Below, piece after piece: positions 20,197 to 28,276 of a stretch of DNA of 64,000 bases; within the stretch, counting starts at the first letter, position 1, and each line of letters starts with the position of its first letter. Location: assembly GCF_900090235.1 (NCBI RefSeq), contig NZ_LT607750.1:310001-374000 (forward strand), written 5' to 3'. The DNA comes from Micromonospora echinaurantiaca. Its GTDB lineage: Bacteria; Actinomycetota; Actinomycetes; Mycobacteriales; Micromonosporaceae. A program made the position numbers and the translations under genes. The notes under the pieces are model-generated. The model worked only from the letters and a program-made list of their open reading frames with translations, ran no database searches and was not told the origin of the DNA.

Positions 20197-20898
20197 ATGC
20201 CCGCTACCCAGACCGAGGCACGCCTGCTCGTCGTCGAGGACGACCCCAACATCCTCGAACTGCTCTCCGCGAGCCTGCGGTTCGCGGGCTTCGACGTGGC
20301 GACCGCGACCAGCGGCAGTTCCGCGCTGAGCGCCGCCAAGGACCACCGGCCCGACCTGGTGGTGCTCGACGTGATGCTGCCCGACCTGGACGGCTTCGAG
20401 GTGATCCGGATGCTGCGCGAGGGGGGCACCCGTACCCCGGTGGTCTTCCTGACCGCCCGGGACGCCACCGACGACAAGATCCGCGGGCTGACCCTGGGCG
20501 GCGACGACTACGTCACCAAGCCGTTCAGCCTGGAGGAGCTGACCGCCCGGATCCGGGCGGTGCTGCGGCGCACCAGCACCGGCGAGCAGGCCCCGTCCCG
20601 GCTCACCTTCGCCGACCTGGAACTGGACGAGGAGACCCACGAGGTGCACCGGGCCGGCCAGCGGGTGCAGCTGTCGCCGACCGAGTTCAAGCTGCTGCGC
20701 TACCTGATGCTGAACGCCAACCGGGTGCTGTCCAAGGCGCAGATCCTCGACCACGTGTGGAACTACGACTTCCGTGGCGACGACAACATCGTCGAGTCCT
20801 ACATCTCCTACCTGCGGCGCAAGGTCGACAACGTCGAGCCCCGGCTGATCCACACCCTCCGGGGCGTCGGGTACGTGCTGCGCAAGCCGGCGGCGTGA
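20197..20898 (+). CDS. OmpR-family response regulator
   Basis: 233-aa two-component regulator. The receiver domain (about 8-122) has the acidic pair EDD, phospho-acceptor Asp58 in LVVLDVMLPD, TAR and the conserved Lys in TKPF. The winged-helix DNA-binding domain (about 135-230) includes LSPTEFKLLRYLMLNANRV and YISYLRRKVD. It overlaps the histidine kinase gene (GTGA at 20895-20898). The arrangement regulator-kinase-HtrA resembles mprA-mprB-pepD of mycobacteria. The transcript looks leaderless, with four phased boxes upstream suggesting autoregulation. Confidence 0.94.
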   Translation: MPATQTEARLLVVEDDPNILELLSASLRFAGFDVATATSGSSALSAAKDHRPDLVVLDVMLPDLDGFEVIRMLREGGTRTPVVFLTARDATDDKIRGLTLGGDDYVTKPFSLEELTARIRAVLRRTSTGEQAPSRLTFADLELDEETHEVHRAGQRVQLSPTEFKLLRYLMLNANRVLSKAQILDHVWNYDFRGDDNIVESYISYLRRKVDNVEPRLIHTLRGVGYVLRKPAA

Positions 20899-22439
20899 AC
20901 CCGGTCCAACAGGCGAAGGAGCGGGTGCGGAGCATCCCGCTGCGGGTCAAGCTGGTCACCGCGGTGCTGGCCCTGGTGACCGCCGCCCTCCTGGTGATCA
21001 GCGTGGCGACCGCGTACTTCCTGCACAGCTACATGGTGGGTCGGATCGACGGTCAGCTCAACGCGTTGCTCGACCGGGGCATCGCGCCTGACCGGGCCAC
21101 GGCACAGACCCTGCCGACGGACTACCTGCTGGCTCAGGCCAACCGGAGCACCGGAACGGGCCGGGTGGTGCGGGACGGGTCGCTGTCGGAGGAAGACCTG
21201 CCCAGCCGCCTTGATGACATCCGCTGGTACGAGGAGCACGCCGACCAGGGTGCTTTCACCGCCGAGGCCGCGGACAAGCGGATCCGCTGGCGGGTGATGA
21301 TCCGCCAGGTGAGCGACAGCGAGTTCAAGGTCGTCGGACAGAACCTCGCCGACGTCGACGTCGCCGTCCGGCAACTGCTCTGGATCGATGTGCTGGTCGG
21401 CGGGGCGGTGCTGATCCTGCTCGCCTCGATCGGCGCGGGCATCGTCCGGACCAGCCTGAAACCGCTGGTGGAGATCGAACAGACGGCCGCGGCCATAGCC
21501 GGCGGCGACCTGACCCGGCGGGTGCCCGACCCGGAGGAGGGGCAGGATTGCCCGACCTCGGAGCTGGGCCGGCTCTCCCGGGCGCTGAACGCGATGCTCA
21601 CCCAGATCGAGGCGGCCTTCACCGCCCGGGCGGCCTCGGAGACGGCGGCCCGCTCGGCCGAGGCGAGCGCCCGGGACGCCGCGGTCGCCGCCCAGGCGTC
21701 CGAGGCGCGCGCCCGCCGCTCGGAGGAGCGGATGCGGCAGTTCGTCGCGGACGCCTCGCACGAGCTGCGTACCCCGCTGACCACCATCCGCGGCTTCGCC
21801 GAGCTGTACCGGCAGGGCGCGGCCCGCGCCCCGGAGCAGACCGCCGACCTGCTGCGCCGGATCGAGGACGAGGCGGCCCGGATGGGCCTGCTGGTGGAGG
21901 ACCTGCTGCTGCTCGCCCGGCTGGACCGGGAGCGGCCGCTCTCCCTCGCCCCGGTCGAGCTTCCGGTGCTGGCCAGCGACGCGGTGGAGGCCGCCCGGGT
22001 GATGGCTCCGGAGCGCCGGGTCGAGCTGGAGATCGAGCCGGGTTCCGGGCCGCTGGTGGTCTACGGCGACGACGGCCGGCTCCGGCAGATCATCGGCAAC
22101 CTGATGACGAACGCATTGACGCACACCCCACCGGACGCGTCGGTGACCCTCCGGCTGCGGGCCGAGCCGGGCAACCTGGCAGTGGTGGAGGTCGCCGACA
22201 CCGGCCCCGGCCTCGCCCCGGAACAGGCGGAACGCGTCTTCGAGCGGTTCTACCGGGTGGATGCGGCCCGGACCCGGCGGGCCGGTGGCAACACCGGCGC
22301 CGGCCTCGGCCTGGCCATCGTCGCCGCGCTGGTGAGCGCCCACCACGGCACCGTCGAGGTGGCCGAGACCCCGGGTGGGGGAGCCACCTTCCGGGTCCGG
22401 CTGCCGCTGGTGCCGGACGTGGACATCGACGGCGAGTGA
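20895..22439 (+). CDS. Sensor histidine kinase
   Basis: 514-aa membrane sensor kinase, partner of the regulator above. Two transmembrane helices (about 19-44 and 160-182) flank an extracytoplasmic sensor region of roughly 115 residues. A HAMP domain follows (about 183-235), then an Ala/Glu/Arg-rich coiled coil (about 238-282). The dimerisation domain has the phospho-acceptor His near residue 289 in DASHELRTPL. The ATPase domain shows N-box NLMTNALTHTPP, DTGPGLAPEQ and GAGLGLAI. The unusually long Ala-rich coiled coil between HAMP and HisKA is notable. GTG 20895 is chosen for its overlap with the previous stop. Confidence 0.93.
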   Translation: MNPVQQAKERVRSIPLRVKLVTAVLALVTAALLVISVATAYFLHSYMVGRIDGQLNALLDRGIAPDRATAQTLPTDYLLAQANRSTGTGRVVRDGSLSEEDLPSRLDDIRWYEEHADQGAFTAEAADKRIRWRVMIRQVSDSEFKVVGQNLADVDVAVRQLLWIDVLVGGAVLILLASIGAGIVRTSLKPLVEIEQTAAAIAGGDLTRRVPDPEEGQDCPTSELGRLSRALNAMLTQIEAAFTARAASETAARSAEASARDAAVAAQASEARARRSEERMRQFVADASHELRTPLTTIRGFAELYRQGAARAPEQTADLLRRIEDEAARMGLLVEDLLLLARLDRERPLSLAPVELPVLASDAVEAARVMAPERRVELEIEPGSGPLVVYGDDGRLRQIIGNLMTNALTHTPPDASVTLRLRAEPGNLAVVEVADTGPGLAPEQAERVFERFYRVDAARTRRAGGNTGAGLGLAIVAALVSAHHGTVEVAETPGGGATFRVRLPLVPDVDIDGE

Positions 22440-22440
22440 T

Positions 22441-22484
22441 TCTCAGCCAACCTTCAGGCCGGTTCCAGGCTGGTCGCAGAGCAC
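22441..22484 (+). promoter_or_regulatory. Four 11-bp direct-repeat boxes before htrA
   Basis: CAG occurs at 22444, 22455, 22466 and 22477, exactly 11 bp apart, in units close to ttcCAGgccgg. The array starts right after the kinase stop codon, and the last CAG is 25 nt before ATG 22502, the same as for the regulator gene. CAAGGT (22490-22495) sits 6 nt before the ATG. htrA therefore seems to have its own regulator-dependent promoter. Confidence 0.72.
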
Positions 22485-22501
22485 CGGGGCAAGGTAGAGA
22501 C

Positions 22502-24241
22502 ATGACCGAGTACGAGTCCGACCCGCAGCGCCGGCCGGCCCCCACCGACGCCGAGCCGTCGCACCCCACCGCCGAGCTGCCGCACGTCGAGCGCGCGCAG
22601 TCCGACTCCCCGACCACCGAGGCCGGCCCGGCCGCCGCGGCCACCGAGCCCACCCTTCGGTCGGTCGAGGCCGCCGAGCCGGCGTCCGCCGGGGGCCCGA
22701 CGCCGGCCGCCGAGCCCACCGTCGGTCTCCCCGCCGCCCGGTCCGCCGAGCAGCCCACCGCCGGTCTGCCCACCGCCGGACCTGCCGAGCAGTCCACCGC
22801 CGGCCTGCCCGCCGTCGGGCCCGCCGAGCGGCCCACCGCCGACGGCACGGCACCCGCCCCGGCCCGGCTTCCGGAGCAGGCCGCGGGGACCGACGAGCCC
22901 ACCGTCCCGGTCGCGGCGGTCGCGGCCCAGCCGACCTCGGCCGCGCCCGCCGCCGCCCCGTACCACCCGACCTCCGGCCAGCCGGGCCACCTCCCGGCCG
23001 GCGGCCACCCGTACCCGGCCGGCGGGTCCGGCCACCCGGCCGCCGGCGGCTACCCGGGCGGCCCCTGGTACTCCGGGCAGCACTCCGGCTGGACCGGCGG
23101 GGGCCAGCCGGGCGCCCCCGGACCGGTCTTCCCGCAGCAGCACCCGGGTCAGCCGACCCCGCCCTGGGCGCCGGCGCACTCCGCGCCGCGACCCGGCCGG
23201 ATCGCCAAGTTCGCCGGTGCGGGCGTCGCGGTGCTGGCGCTGATGCTCGGCTCCGGGGTCGCCGGCGGCGCGCTGGCGCTCGCCGTCGACGGCGACTCGG
23301 GCGGGATCACCCGCACCTACTCGGCCGCGCCCGTGATCAACGGCGCGGACCTGCCGCGGATCGCCGCCTCGGTGCAGGACAGCGTCGTGTCGATCACCAC
23401 CGACAGCGGTGAGGGATCGGGTGTGATCCTCACCGACGACGGTTACGTGCTGACCAACAACCACGTGGTCGCCGCGGCCGGCGGGAACAGCGTCCGGGTG
23501 GTCTTCGCCGACGGCAAGAGCGCCCAGGCGCGGATCGTCGGCACCGACCCGAAGACCGACCTGGCCGTGGTGAAGGCCTCCGGGGTCAGCGGCCTGCAGC
23601 CGGCCACCCTCGGCGACAGCGACGCCATGCAGGTCGGTGACCAGGTGCTCGCGCTGGGCAGCCCGCTGGGCCTGCAGGGCTCGGTGACCGCCGGCATCCT
23701 CAGCGCGCGGGACCGCACCATCCAGGCCGGCAGCGGTGAGCAGCGGCAGAACCCGAGCCAGGGGGCCAGCTCGATCTCCGGGCTGCTGCAGACCGACGCG
23801 CCGATCAACCCGGGCAACTCCGGCGGCGCGCTGGTCAACACCCGCGGCGAGGTGATCGGCATCAACACCGCGATCGCCACCGCCGGGCAGGGCAGCGGCA
23901 ACATCGGGGTGGGCTTTGCCATCCCGAGCAACAAGGCCAAGGACGTGGCCGGCAAGCTCCAGCGCGGCGAGAAGGTCAGTCACCCGTCGCTGGGCGTGAG
24001 CGTCAACGCCGCCCCGGACGGCGGGGCGCTGGTCGCCGCCGTCACCCCGGGCAGCGCCGCCGAGAAGGCCGGCCTGCGCCAGGGCGACGTGATCACCCGG
24101 TTCGGCGACAAGGTGATCAACGACTCCAACGACCTGGTCGGCGCCGTGCAGGCCGGCAAGGTCGGCGACCGGGTCGAGGTGACCTACCAGCGAAACGGAT
24201 CCGAGTCGACGGCAACCGTGACGCTCGCCGAAGCGTCCTAA
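22502..24241 (+). CDS. HtrA/PepD-like membrane-anchored serine protease with PDZ domain
   Basis: 579-aa envelope protease for misfolded proteins. A long Ala/Pro/Thr/Gly-rich cytoplasmic N-terminus (about 1-230) includes three copies of a GLPxxGPAEx-like repeat. One transmembrane helix follows (about 238-262). The trypsin-like domain has its catalytic triad at His321 (TNNHVV), Asp353 (KTDLAVV) and Ser440 (NPGNSGGAL). A C-terminal PDZ domain occupies about 485-575 (SLGVSV, GSAAEKAGL, GDVITRFG). Position after a regulator-kinase pair and shared promoter boxes indicate control by that system. Two hairpins terminate the transcript at 24268-24357. Confidence 0.94.
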   Translation: MTEYESDPQRRPAPTDAEPSHPTAELPHVERAQSDSPTTEAGPAAAATEPTLRSVEAAEPASAGGPTPAAEPTVGLPAARSAEQPTAGLPTAGPAEQSTAGLPAVGPAERPTADGTAPAPARLPEQAAGTDEPTVPVAAVAAQPTSAAPAAAPYHPTSGQPGHLPAGGHPYPAGGSGHPAAGGYPGGPWYSGQHSGWTGGGQPGAPGPVFPQQHPGQPTPPWAPAHSAPRPGRIAKFAGAGVAVLALMLGSGVAGGALALAVDGDSGGITRTYSAAPVINGADLPRIAASVQDSVVSITTDSGEGSGVILTDDGYVLTNNHVVAAAGGNSVRVVFADGKSAQARIVGTDPKTDLAVVKASGVSGLQPATLGDSDAMQVGDQVLALGSPLGLQGSVTAGILSARDRTIQAGSGEQRQNPSQGASSISGLLQTDAPINPGNSGGALVNTRGEVIGINTAIATAGQGSGNIGVGFAIPSNKAKDVAGKLQRGEKVSHPSLGVSVNAAPDGGALVAAVTPGSAAEKAGLRQGDVITRFGDKVINDSNDLVGAVQAGKVGDRVEVTYQRNGSESTATVTLAEAS

Positions 24242-24267
24242 TCCGTACCGAGCCTGCCTCCTCCCAT

Positions 24268-24316
24268 GGGCGGCGGGTGACGGGGCCAAGGGGGTTGGCT
24301 CCGTCACCCGCCGCCC
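24268..24316 (+). terminator. Terminator hairpin after htrA
   Basis: GGGCGGCGGGTGACGG-GGCCAA (24268-24289) pairs with 24295-24316, with 21 of 22 positions matching and a G5 loop. CTCCTTTCTCC follows. It is very stable and lies 26 nt past the stop. Confidence 0.8.
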
Positions 24317-24328
24317 GCTCCTTTCTCC

Positions 24329-24357
24329 GGCGGTTCACCCGGTCCGGGTGAACCGCC
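24329..24357 (+). terminator. Second terminator hairpin after htrA
   Basis: GGCGGTTCACCCGG (24329-24342) is perfectly inverted at 24344-24357. It may act as a back-up terminator or insulate the BON gene. Confidence 0.65.
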
Positions 24358-24415
24358 GTCACCCGCCGCGCCGGCACCGTCGGCAGGAGACCCGGCAGGC
24401 GTACGGGAGGGTGCG

Positions 24416-25087
24416 ATGACCACGGCAGCGACCGTCCGGACCGACGCGCAGATCCAGCGGGACGTGCTCGAGGAACTGGCCTGGGACGTCCGGGTGCAAC
24501 CGAACGACATCGGCGTCACGGTGCGGGACGGCGTGGTGACGTTGACCGGCTGGGTGGACAGCACCGCGGCGAAGTGGGCGGCCGAGCGCTGCGCGCAGCG
24601 GGTCCGCGGCGTGCGGGTGGTCGCCGACGACGTGGAGGTCCGGTTGCCCGGTTCGGCCGAGCGGACCGACGAGGACATCGCCATCGCGGTCAGCCGGGCC
24701 CTGGAGTGGGACAGCTTCGTCCCGGCCGAACGGTTGGACGTGACGGTGGCCAACGGCTGGGTGATGCTCCGCGGGACGGTGGAGTTCGGCTGGCAGCGGC
24801 GTATCGCCGAGCACGAGATCCGCCGGCTGCGCGCTGTCCGCGGGGTGACCAACCTGGTCGACGTCCGGCCGGCCACCCGACCGGACGCGGAGCGCACCCG
24901 GCGGGACATCCAGCGGGCGCTGGCGCGGGGTATCGGCACCGAGCGGGTCACCGTGACGCTGGACGGCGACACCGTCGTGCTGGCGGGCGTGGTCCGCTCC
25001 TGGTGGGAACGGGACCAGGCGGAACGGACGGCCTGGTCGGCCGAGGGGGTGGCGGCGGTACGGGACCACCTGCTGGTCGGTGGATGA
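24416..25087 (+). CDS. Protein with three BON domains
   Basis: 223-aa protein of three consecutive BON domains (about 9-77, 81-150 and 152-222), each with the pattern D-x-I-x(3)-hydrophobic, V-DG-V-L-G-V, and a closing V-strand, such as VTVRDGVVTLTGWVDS and VTVANGWVMLRGTVE. BON domains are thought to bind phospholipid. There is no signal peptide or membrane helix, so it is either cytoplasmic or exported by an unusual route. ATG 24416 follows GGGAGGG by 5 nt. The third domain ends at the C-terminus with no other module. Homologues are often stress-related; exact function unknown. Confidence 0.85.
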   Translation: MTTAATVRTDAQIQRDVLEELAWDVRVQPNDIGVTVRDGVVTLTGWVDSTAAKWAAERCAQRVRGVRVVADDVEVRLPGSAERTDEDIAIAVSRALEWDSFVPAERLDVTVANGWVMLRGTVEFGWQRRIAEHEIRRLRAVRGVTNLVDVRPATRPDAERTRRDIQRALARGIGTERVTVTLDGDTVVLAGVVRSWWERDQAERTAWSAEGVAAVRDHLLVGG

Positions 25088-25217
25088 GCGCCCCCGGATG
25101 TCCGGTTTAGCGGGATCACCACCGGGAATGCGCCACCGATCCGGTTGACCGGGCCGGTCGAGGCGGTGCCGACCGGGGGACGGCCCGCGCATCGAGGGGA
25201 CGGACGGGGGAGGATTC

Positions 25218-26336
25218 GTGGCCCTGAACCACCTGTCGGCCGACCGATCGCGGGAGCGGCCCCTGCGGATCGCGATGGTGGTCCCGCCGTGGCTGTCGGT
25301 GCCCCCGCCCGGGTACGGCGGGCTGGAACAGGTGGTCGCGGTGTTGGTGGACGCGCTGGCCGCGCGCGGCCACGCGGTGACCCTGTTCGGTGCGGGTCGG
25401 GAGCACCGGGCCGCCGCCGACATCGTCTCCACGGTGCCCGACCTGCAGTTCGACCGGCTCGGCGAGGCGCTGCCCGAGCTGGCCCACCTGGCCCGGGTCA
25501 ACCAACTGGTGACCGCCGCCGACTTCGACGTCATCCACGACCACACCACCATCGGCCCGCTGGTCGCCGGCCGGCGGGCGGTCCCCACGGTGGCGACCGT
25601 GCACGGCAACCCGGTGGGCGAGTACGGGACCGTGCTCAGCGACACCGACCGGGGCGTCGGACTGGTGGCCATCTCGCACGCCCAGCGGCGGCTGAACCCC
25701 CGCCTGCCCTGGGTGGGCACCGTGCACAACGCGATGGACGTGCGCGGCGTGCCGAGCAAACGCGCGCCCAGCGACGGGCCGGTGCTCTGGCTGGCCCGGT
25801 TCAGCCCCGACAAGGGGCCGGACGCGGCGATCCGCGCCTGCCGCGCGGCCGGCCTGCCGCTGGTGCTGGCCGGCAAGTGCAACGAGCCGCCCGAACGCCG
25901 CTACTACCAGGAGGTCGTCCGTCCGATGCTCGGCGAGGACGTGACGGTGGTGCTCGACGCCGACCGGGACGCCGCGCTGCGGCTGCTGGTGGACGCCCGC
26001 TGCCTGATCATGCCGATCCAGTGGGAGGAGCCGTTCGGCATGGTGATGGTGGAGGCGATGGCGACCGGCACGCCGGTGGTGGCGTTGAACCGCGGCGCGG
26101 TGCCCGAGCTGATCCGGCCGGGGGTGACCGGGCTGATCTGCGACCGGGAGGAGCAACTGGCCGACGCGGTGCGGGAGGCGAGCCGCCTCGACCCGGCCGA
26201 CTGCGTGGCGCACGTCGCGGAGCACTTCTCCACCGAACGGATCGCGATCGGCTACGAGGAGGTCTACCGGCGGTTCATCGCCGCCAGGATGCCGCACACC
26301 GGCATCCGCGAGCCGGTCCGGGCCGGCCCGGGCTGA
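25218..26336 (+). CDS. Glycosyltransferase family 4
   Basis: 372-aa GT-B fold glycosyltransferase. The N-terminal acceptor domain has PPxYGGLEQVVAVLVDAL and TLFGAG. The C-terminal nucleotide-sugar domain includes ARFSPDKGPDAAIRA, LAGKC, and the E-x7-E motif in EEPFGMVMVEAMATG with PVVALNRGAVPELI. This subgroup transfers hexoses from activated sugars to an unknown small-molecule or lipid acceptor. GTG 25218 follows GGGGGAGGA by 5 nt. It ends near the repeat-rich gap with the convergent kinase gene. Confidence 0.88.
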   Translation: MALNHLSADRSRERPLRIAMVVPPWLSVPPPGYGGLEQVVAVLVDALAARGHAVTLFGAGREHRAAADIVSTVPDLQFDRLGEALPELAHLARVNQLVTAADFDVIHDHTTIGPLVAGRRAVPTVATVHGNPVGEYGTVLSDTDRGVGLVAISHAQRRLNPRLPWVGTVHNAMDVRGVPSKRAPSDGPVLWLARFSPDKGPDAAIRACRAAGLPLVLAGKCNEPPERRYYQEVVRPMLGEDVTVVLDADRDAALRLLVDARCLIMPIQWEEPFGMVMVEAMATGTPVVALNRGAVPELIRPGVTGLICDREEQLADAVREASRLDPADCVAHVAEHFSTERIAIGYEEVYRRFIAARMPHTGIREPVRAGPG

Positions 26337-26350
26337 GCGCGACAGGCCGG

Positions 26351-26460
26351 GTGCGGCGGGCCGGCCGCGCAGGCCGTGCGGCGGGCTGGGCGTGCCGGCC
26401 GTGCGGCGGGCCGGCTCTGGCGGCGGGCGCAGTGTCAGCGGGCCGGGTGCGGCGGGCTGG
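26351..26460. repeat. Direct repeats of GTGCGGCGGGCYGG
   Basis: GTGCGGCGGGCYGG occurs at 26351, 26376, 26401 and 26447, the first three exactly 25 bp apart. It lies between the convergent GT4 and kinase genes, in DNA rich in GGCCGG. It looks like local slippage of a GC-rich intergenic region. Confidence 0.55.
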
Positions 26461-26498
26461 CTGCGGCGGCGGGCGCCCTCGTGTCCGGCGGGCGACGC

Positions 26499-28145
26499 TC
26501 AGACGCGTGCGGCGGCCAGGTCCGCGATCGCCGAGTCGAGCCGGCGGGCGTACCCGGGGGTGATGCCGCCCTCGCGTACCCGGGTGGCCACCTTCTCCCG
26601 CAACCGGGTCACCGGCCCGGTCAGGTCGGCCGGCCCGGAGCCCACCGCGGCGGTCAGGTTCCGCAGCTCGTTGCGCAGGTCCAGGCCGACGTCGGCGCGG
26701 ATCTCACCGCCGTCGAGCCCCGCGCCGATCAGCCCGTCGAGCCGGTTGGCGACGGTCAGCAGGCTGGCCGGCCCGGGTAGCGCGCGGGTCGGTTCGGGAC
26801 GCCCCGGGGAGGCCGGTGCCGACGTGCCAGCTGGCGCCGCGTCCGGTACGGCGGGTGAGGGCTGCCCGGTCGGCGCCGTGGTGGGCAGCGCCGCCGGCGG
26901 CGGGTCGCCGTCCGGCCAGAGCGCCGGCACGGCCAGCCCCACCGCGGCCAGCAGCACCACCGCCGTGACCAGGACGGGCCGCGGCACGCGGCGGACCGCA
27001 CCGGTCGCAGCGGCCTCCGAGCCGCCCACTGGTCGGTCGACCCGGTCCGGCATGGCCGACCCGGCCACCGGACCCGGCCCGGCGGCGCCCGACCCGGCGG
27101 TGCCCGGCTCGGCGGTGCCTGGCTCGGCGTCACGCGGCCCGGCCGTGCCTGGCCCGGTGTCACCCGGCCCGGACGTGCCTGGTCCAGCACCAGCCGGCGC
27201 GGGGCGTGGCCCGGTCTGTGCGGAGGTCGGGGCCGCCGGAGTCGGTGCGGCCGGGGTCAGCGCGGGCAGCGTCACGGTCGGCGCGAGCATGGTGGCCGCC
27301 TGCGGATCGGCCGGGAGCAACTGGTCGCGCAGTCCGGTGGCCACCTGGCGGGCGGTGGGCCGCGCGGCCGGGTCCCGGGTCAGGCAGCTCAGGCAGATCC
27401 GGGCCACCTCGGGCGGCAGCCCGGGCACCCCGGCCAGCGAGGGCGGCCGGCCCGCGGCCAGCGCGGCGCTGAGCTGGTCCCAGGTGTCGGCCGGGTACGG
27501 CACCCGACCGGTCAACGCCTGATAGAGCAGCACGCCGAGGGAGTAGACGTCGGTGGCCGGCTGCGCGGGCGCCCCGTCGAGGCGTTCCGGCGCCACGTAC
27601 GCCGGGGTGCCGAAGGTGTCGCCATCCTCGTCCTCGTCGGGAGCGCCGACCCGGGTGGCGATGCCGAAGTCGAGCACCTTGGCCCCGGTCCGGGTCAGCA
27701 TCACGTTGGCCGGGGTGATGTCCCGGTGCACGATGCCCAGCCGGTGCGCGGTGGCCAGCGCGTCGGCGACCTGGGCGCCCAGCTCCACCGCCTCCGGCCA
27801 CGGCAGCGGGCCCTCGGTCAGCCGTAGTTCCAGCTCCTCGCCGGTCAGCAGCTCCATCACCACGAACGAGGTGATCGAGCCGTCCGGGGCGACCGTCTCG
27901 CCGTAGTCGTGCACCGAGGTGACGTGCGGGTGCACCAGCTGGGCGGCGGAGCGCGCCTCGGTGCGGACCATGTCCCGGAACCGGGCGTCGGCGGCGAGCG
28001 ACGGGGCGAGCACCTTCAACGCGACGATCCGGTCCAGCACCTCGTCGTGGGCGCGCCAGATCACCGACATCCCGCCGGCGCCGATCTGGTCGAGCAGCCG
28101 GTACCGGCGGGCCAGCAACCGGCCGGGGTGCAGCGCTGGCTTCAC
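26499..28145 (-). CDS. Membrane Ser/Thr protein kinase
   Basis: About 548-aa PknB-like (Hanks-type) kinase. The catalytic domain (about 12-270) has the glycine loop GAGGMSVIW, AxK in VALKVL, catalytic HRDITPANV near 137, DFGIATR and GTPAYVAPE. The HRD loop has Thr-Pro where HRDLKP is usual, losing the conserved Lys; Asp and Asn remain. A juxtamembrane Pro/Ala/Gly-Thr-rich linker (about 290-380) precedes one transmembrane helix (about 383-405) and an extracytoplasmic region of about 140 residues without PASTA repeats. GTG 28145 has AGG 8 nt upstream; GTG 28154 is an alternative. Confidence 0.9.
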   Translation of the reverse strand: MKPALHPGRLLARRYRLLDQIGAGGMSVIWRAHDEVLDRIVALKVLAPSLAADARFRDMVRTEARSAAQLVHPHVTSVHDYGETVAPDGSITSFVVMELLTGEELELRLTEGPLPWPEAVELGAQVADALATAHRLGIVHRDITPANVMLTRTGAKVLDFGIATRVGAPDEDEDGDTFGTPAYVAPERLDGAPAQPATDVYSLGVLLYQALTGRVPYPADTWDQLSAALAAGRPPSLAGVPGLPPEVARICLSCLTRDPAARPTARQVATGLRDQLLPADPQAATMLAPTVTLPALTPAAPTPAAPTSAQTGPRPAPAGAGPGTSGPGDTGPGTAGPRDAEPGTAEPGTAGSGAAGPGPVAGSAMPDRVDRPVGGSEAAATGAVRRVPRPVLVTAVVLLAAVGLAVPALWPDGDPPPAALPTTAPTGQPSPAVPDAAPAGTSAPASPGRPEPTRALPGPASLLTVANRLDGLIGAGLDGGEIRADVGLDLRNELRNLTAAVGSGPADLTGPVTRLREKVATRVREGGITPGYARRLDSAIADLAAARV

Positions 28146-28276
28146 GGTTCGCACCTGCCTCGGGGTGGGAGCGGTATCAGGTTGCGTGAATGTTTCCGGC
28201 CTGTCAACGGCAACGGCCGGGGCCCGGCGGAGCCGCCGCGACGGGGCACCGGCGCGGCCGTGCCAGGATGAACGAC

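Noticed and set aside
26351..26460. Possible CRISPR array
   Set aside because: Repeat units are only 14 bp, spacers about 11 bp, GC-rich and similar to each other; no cas genes.
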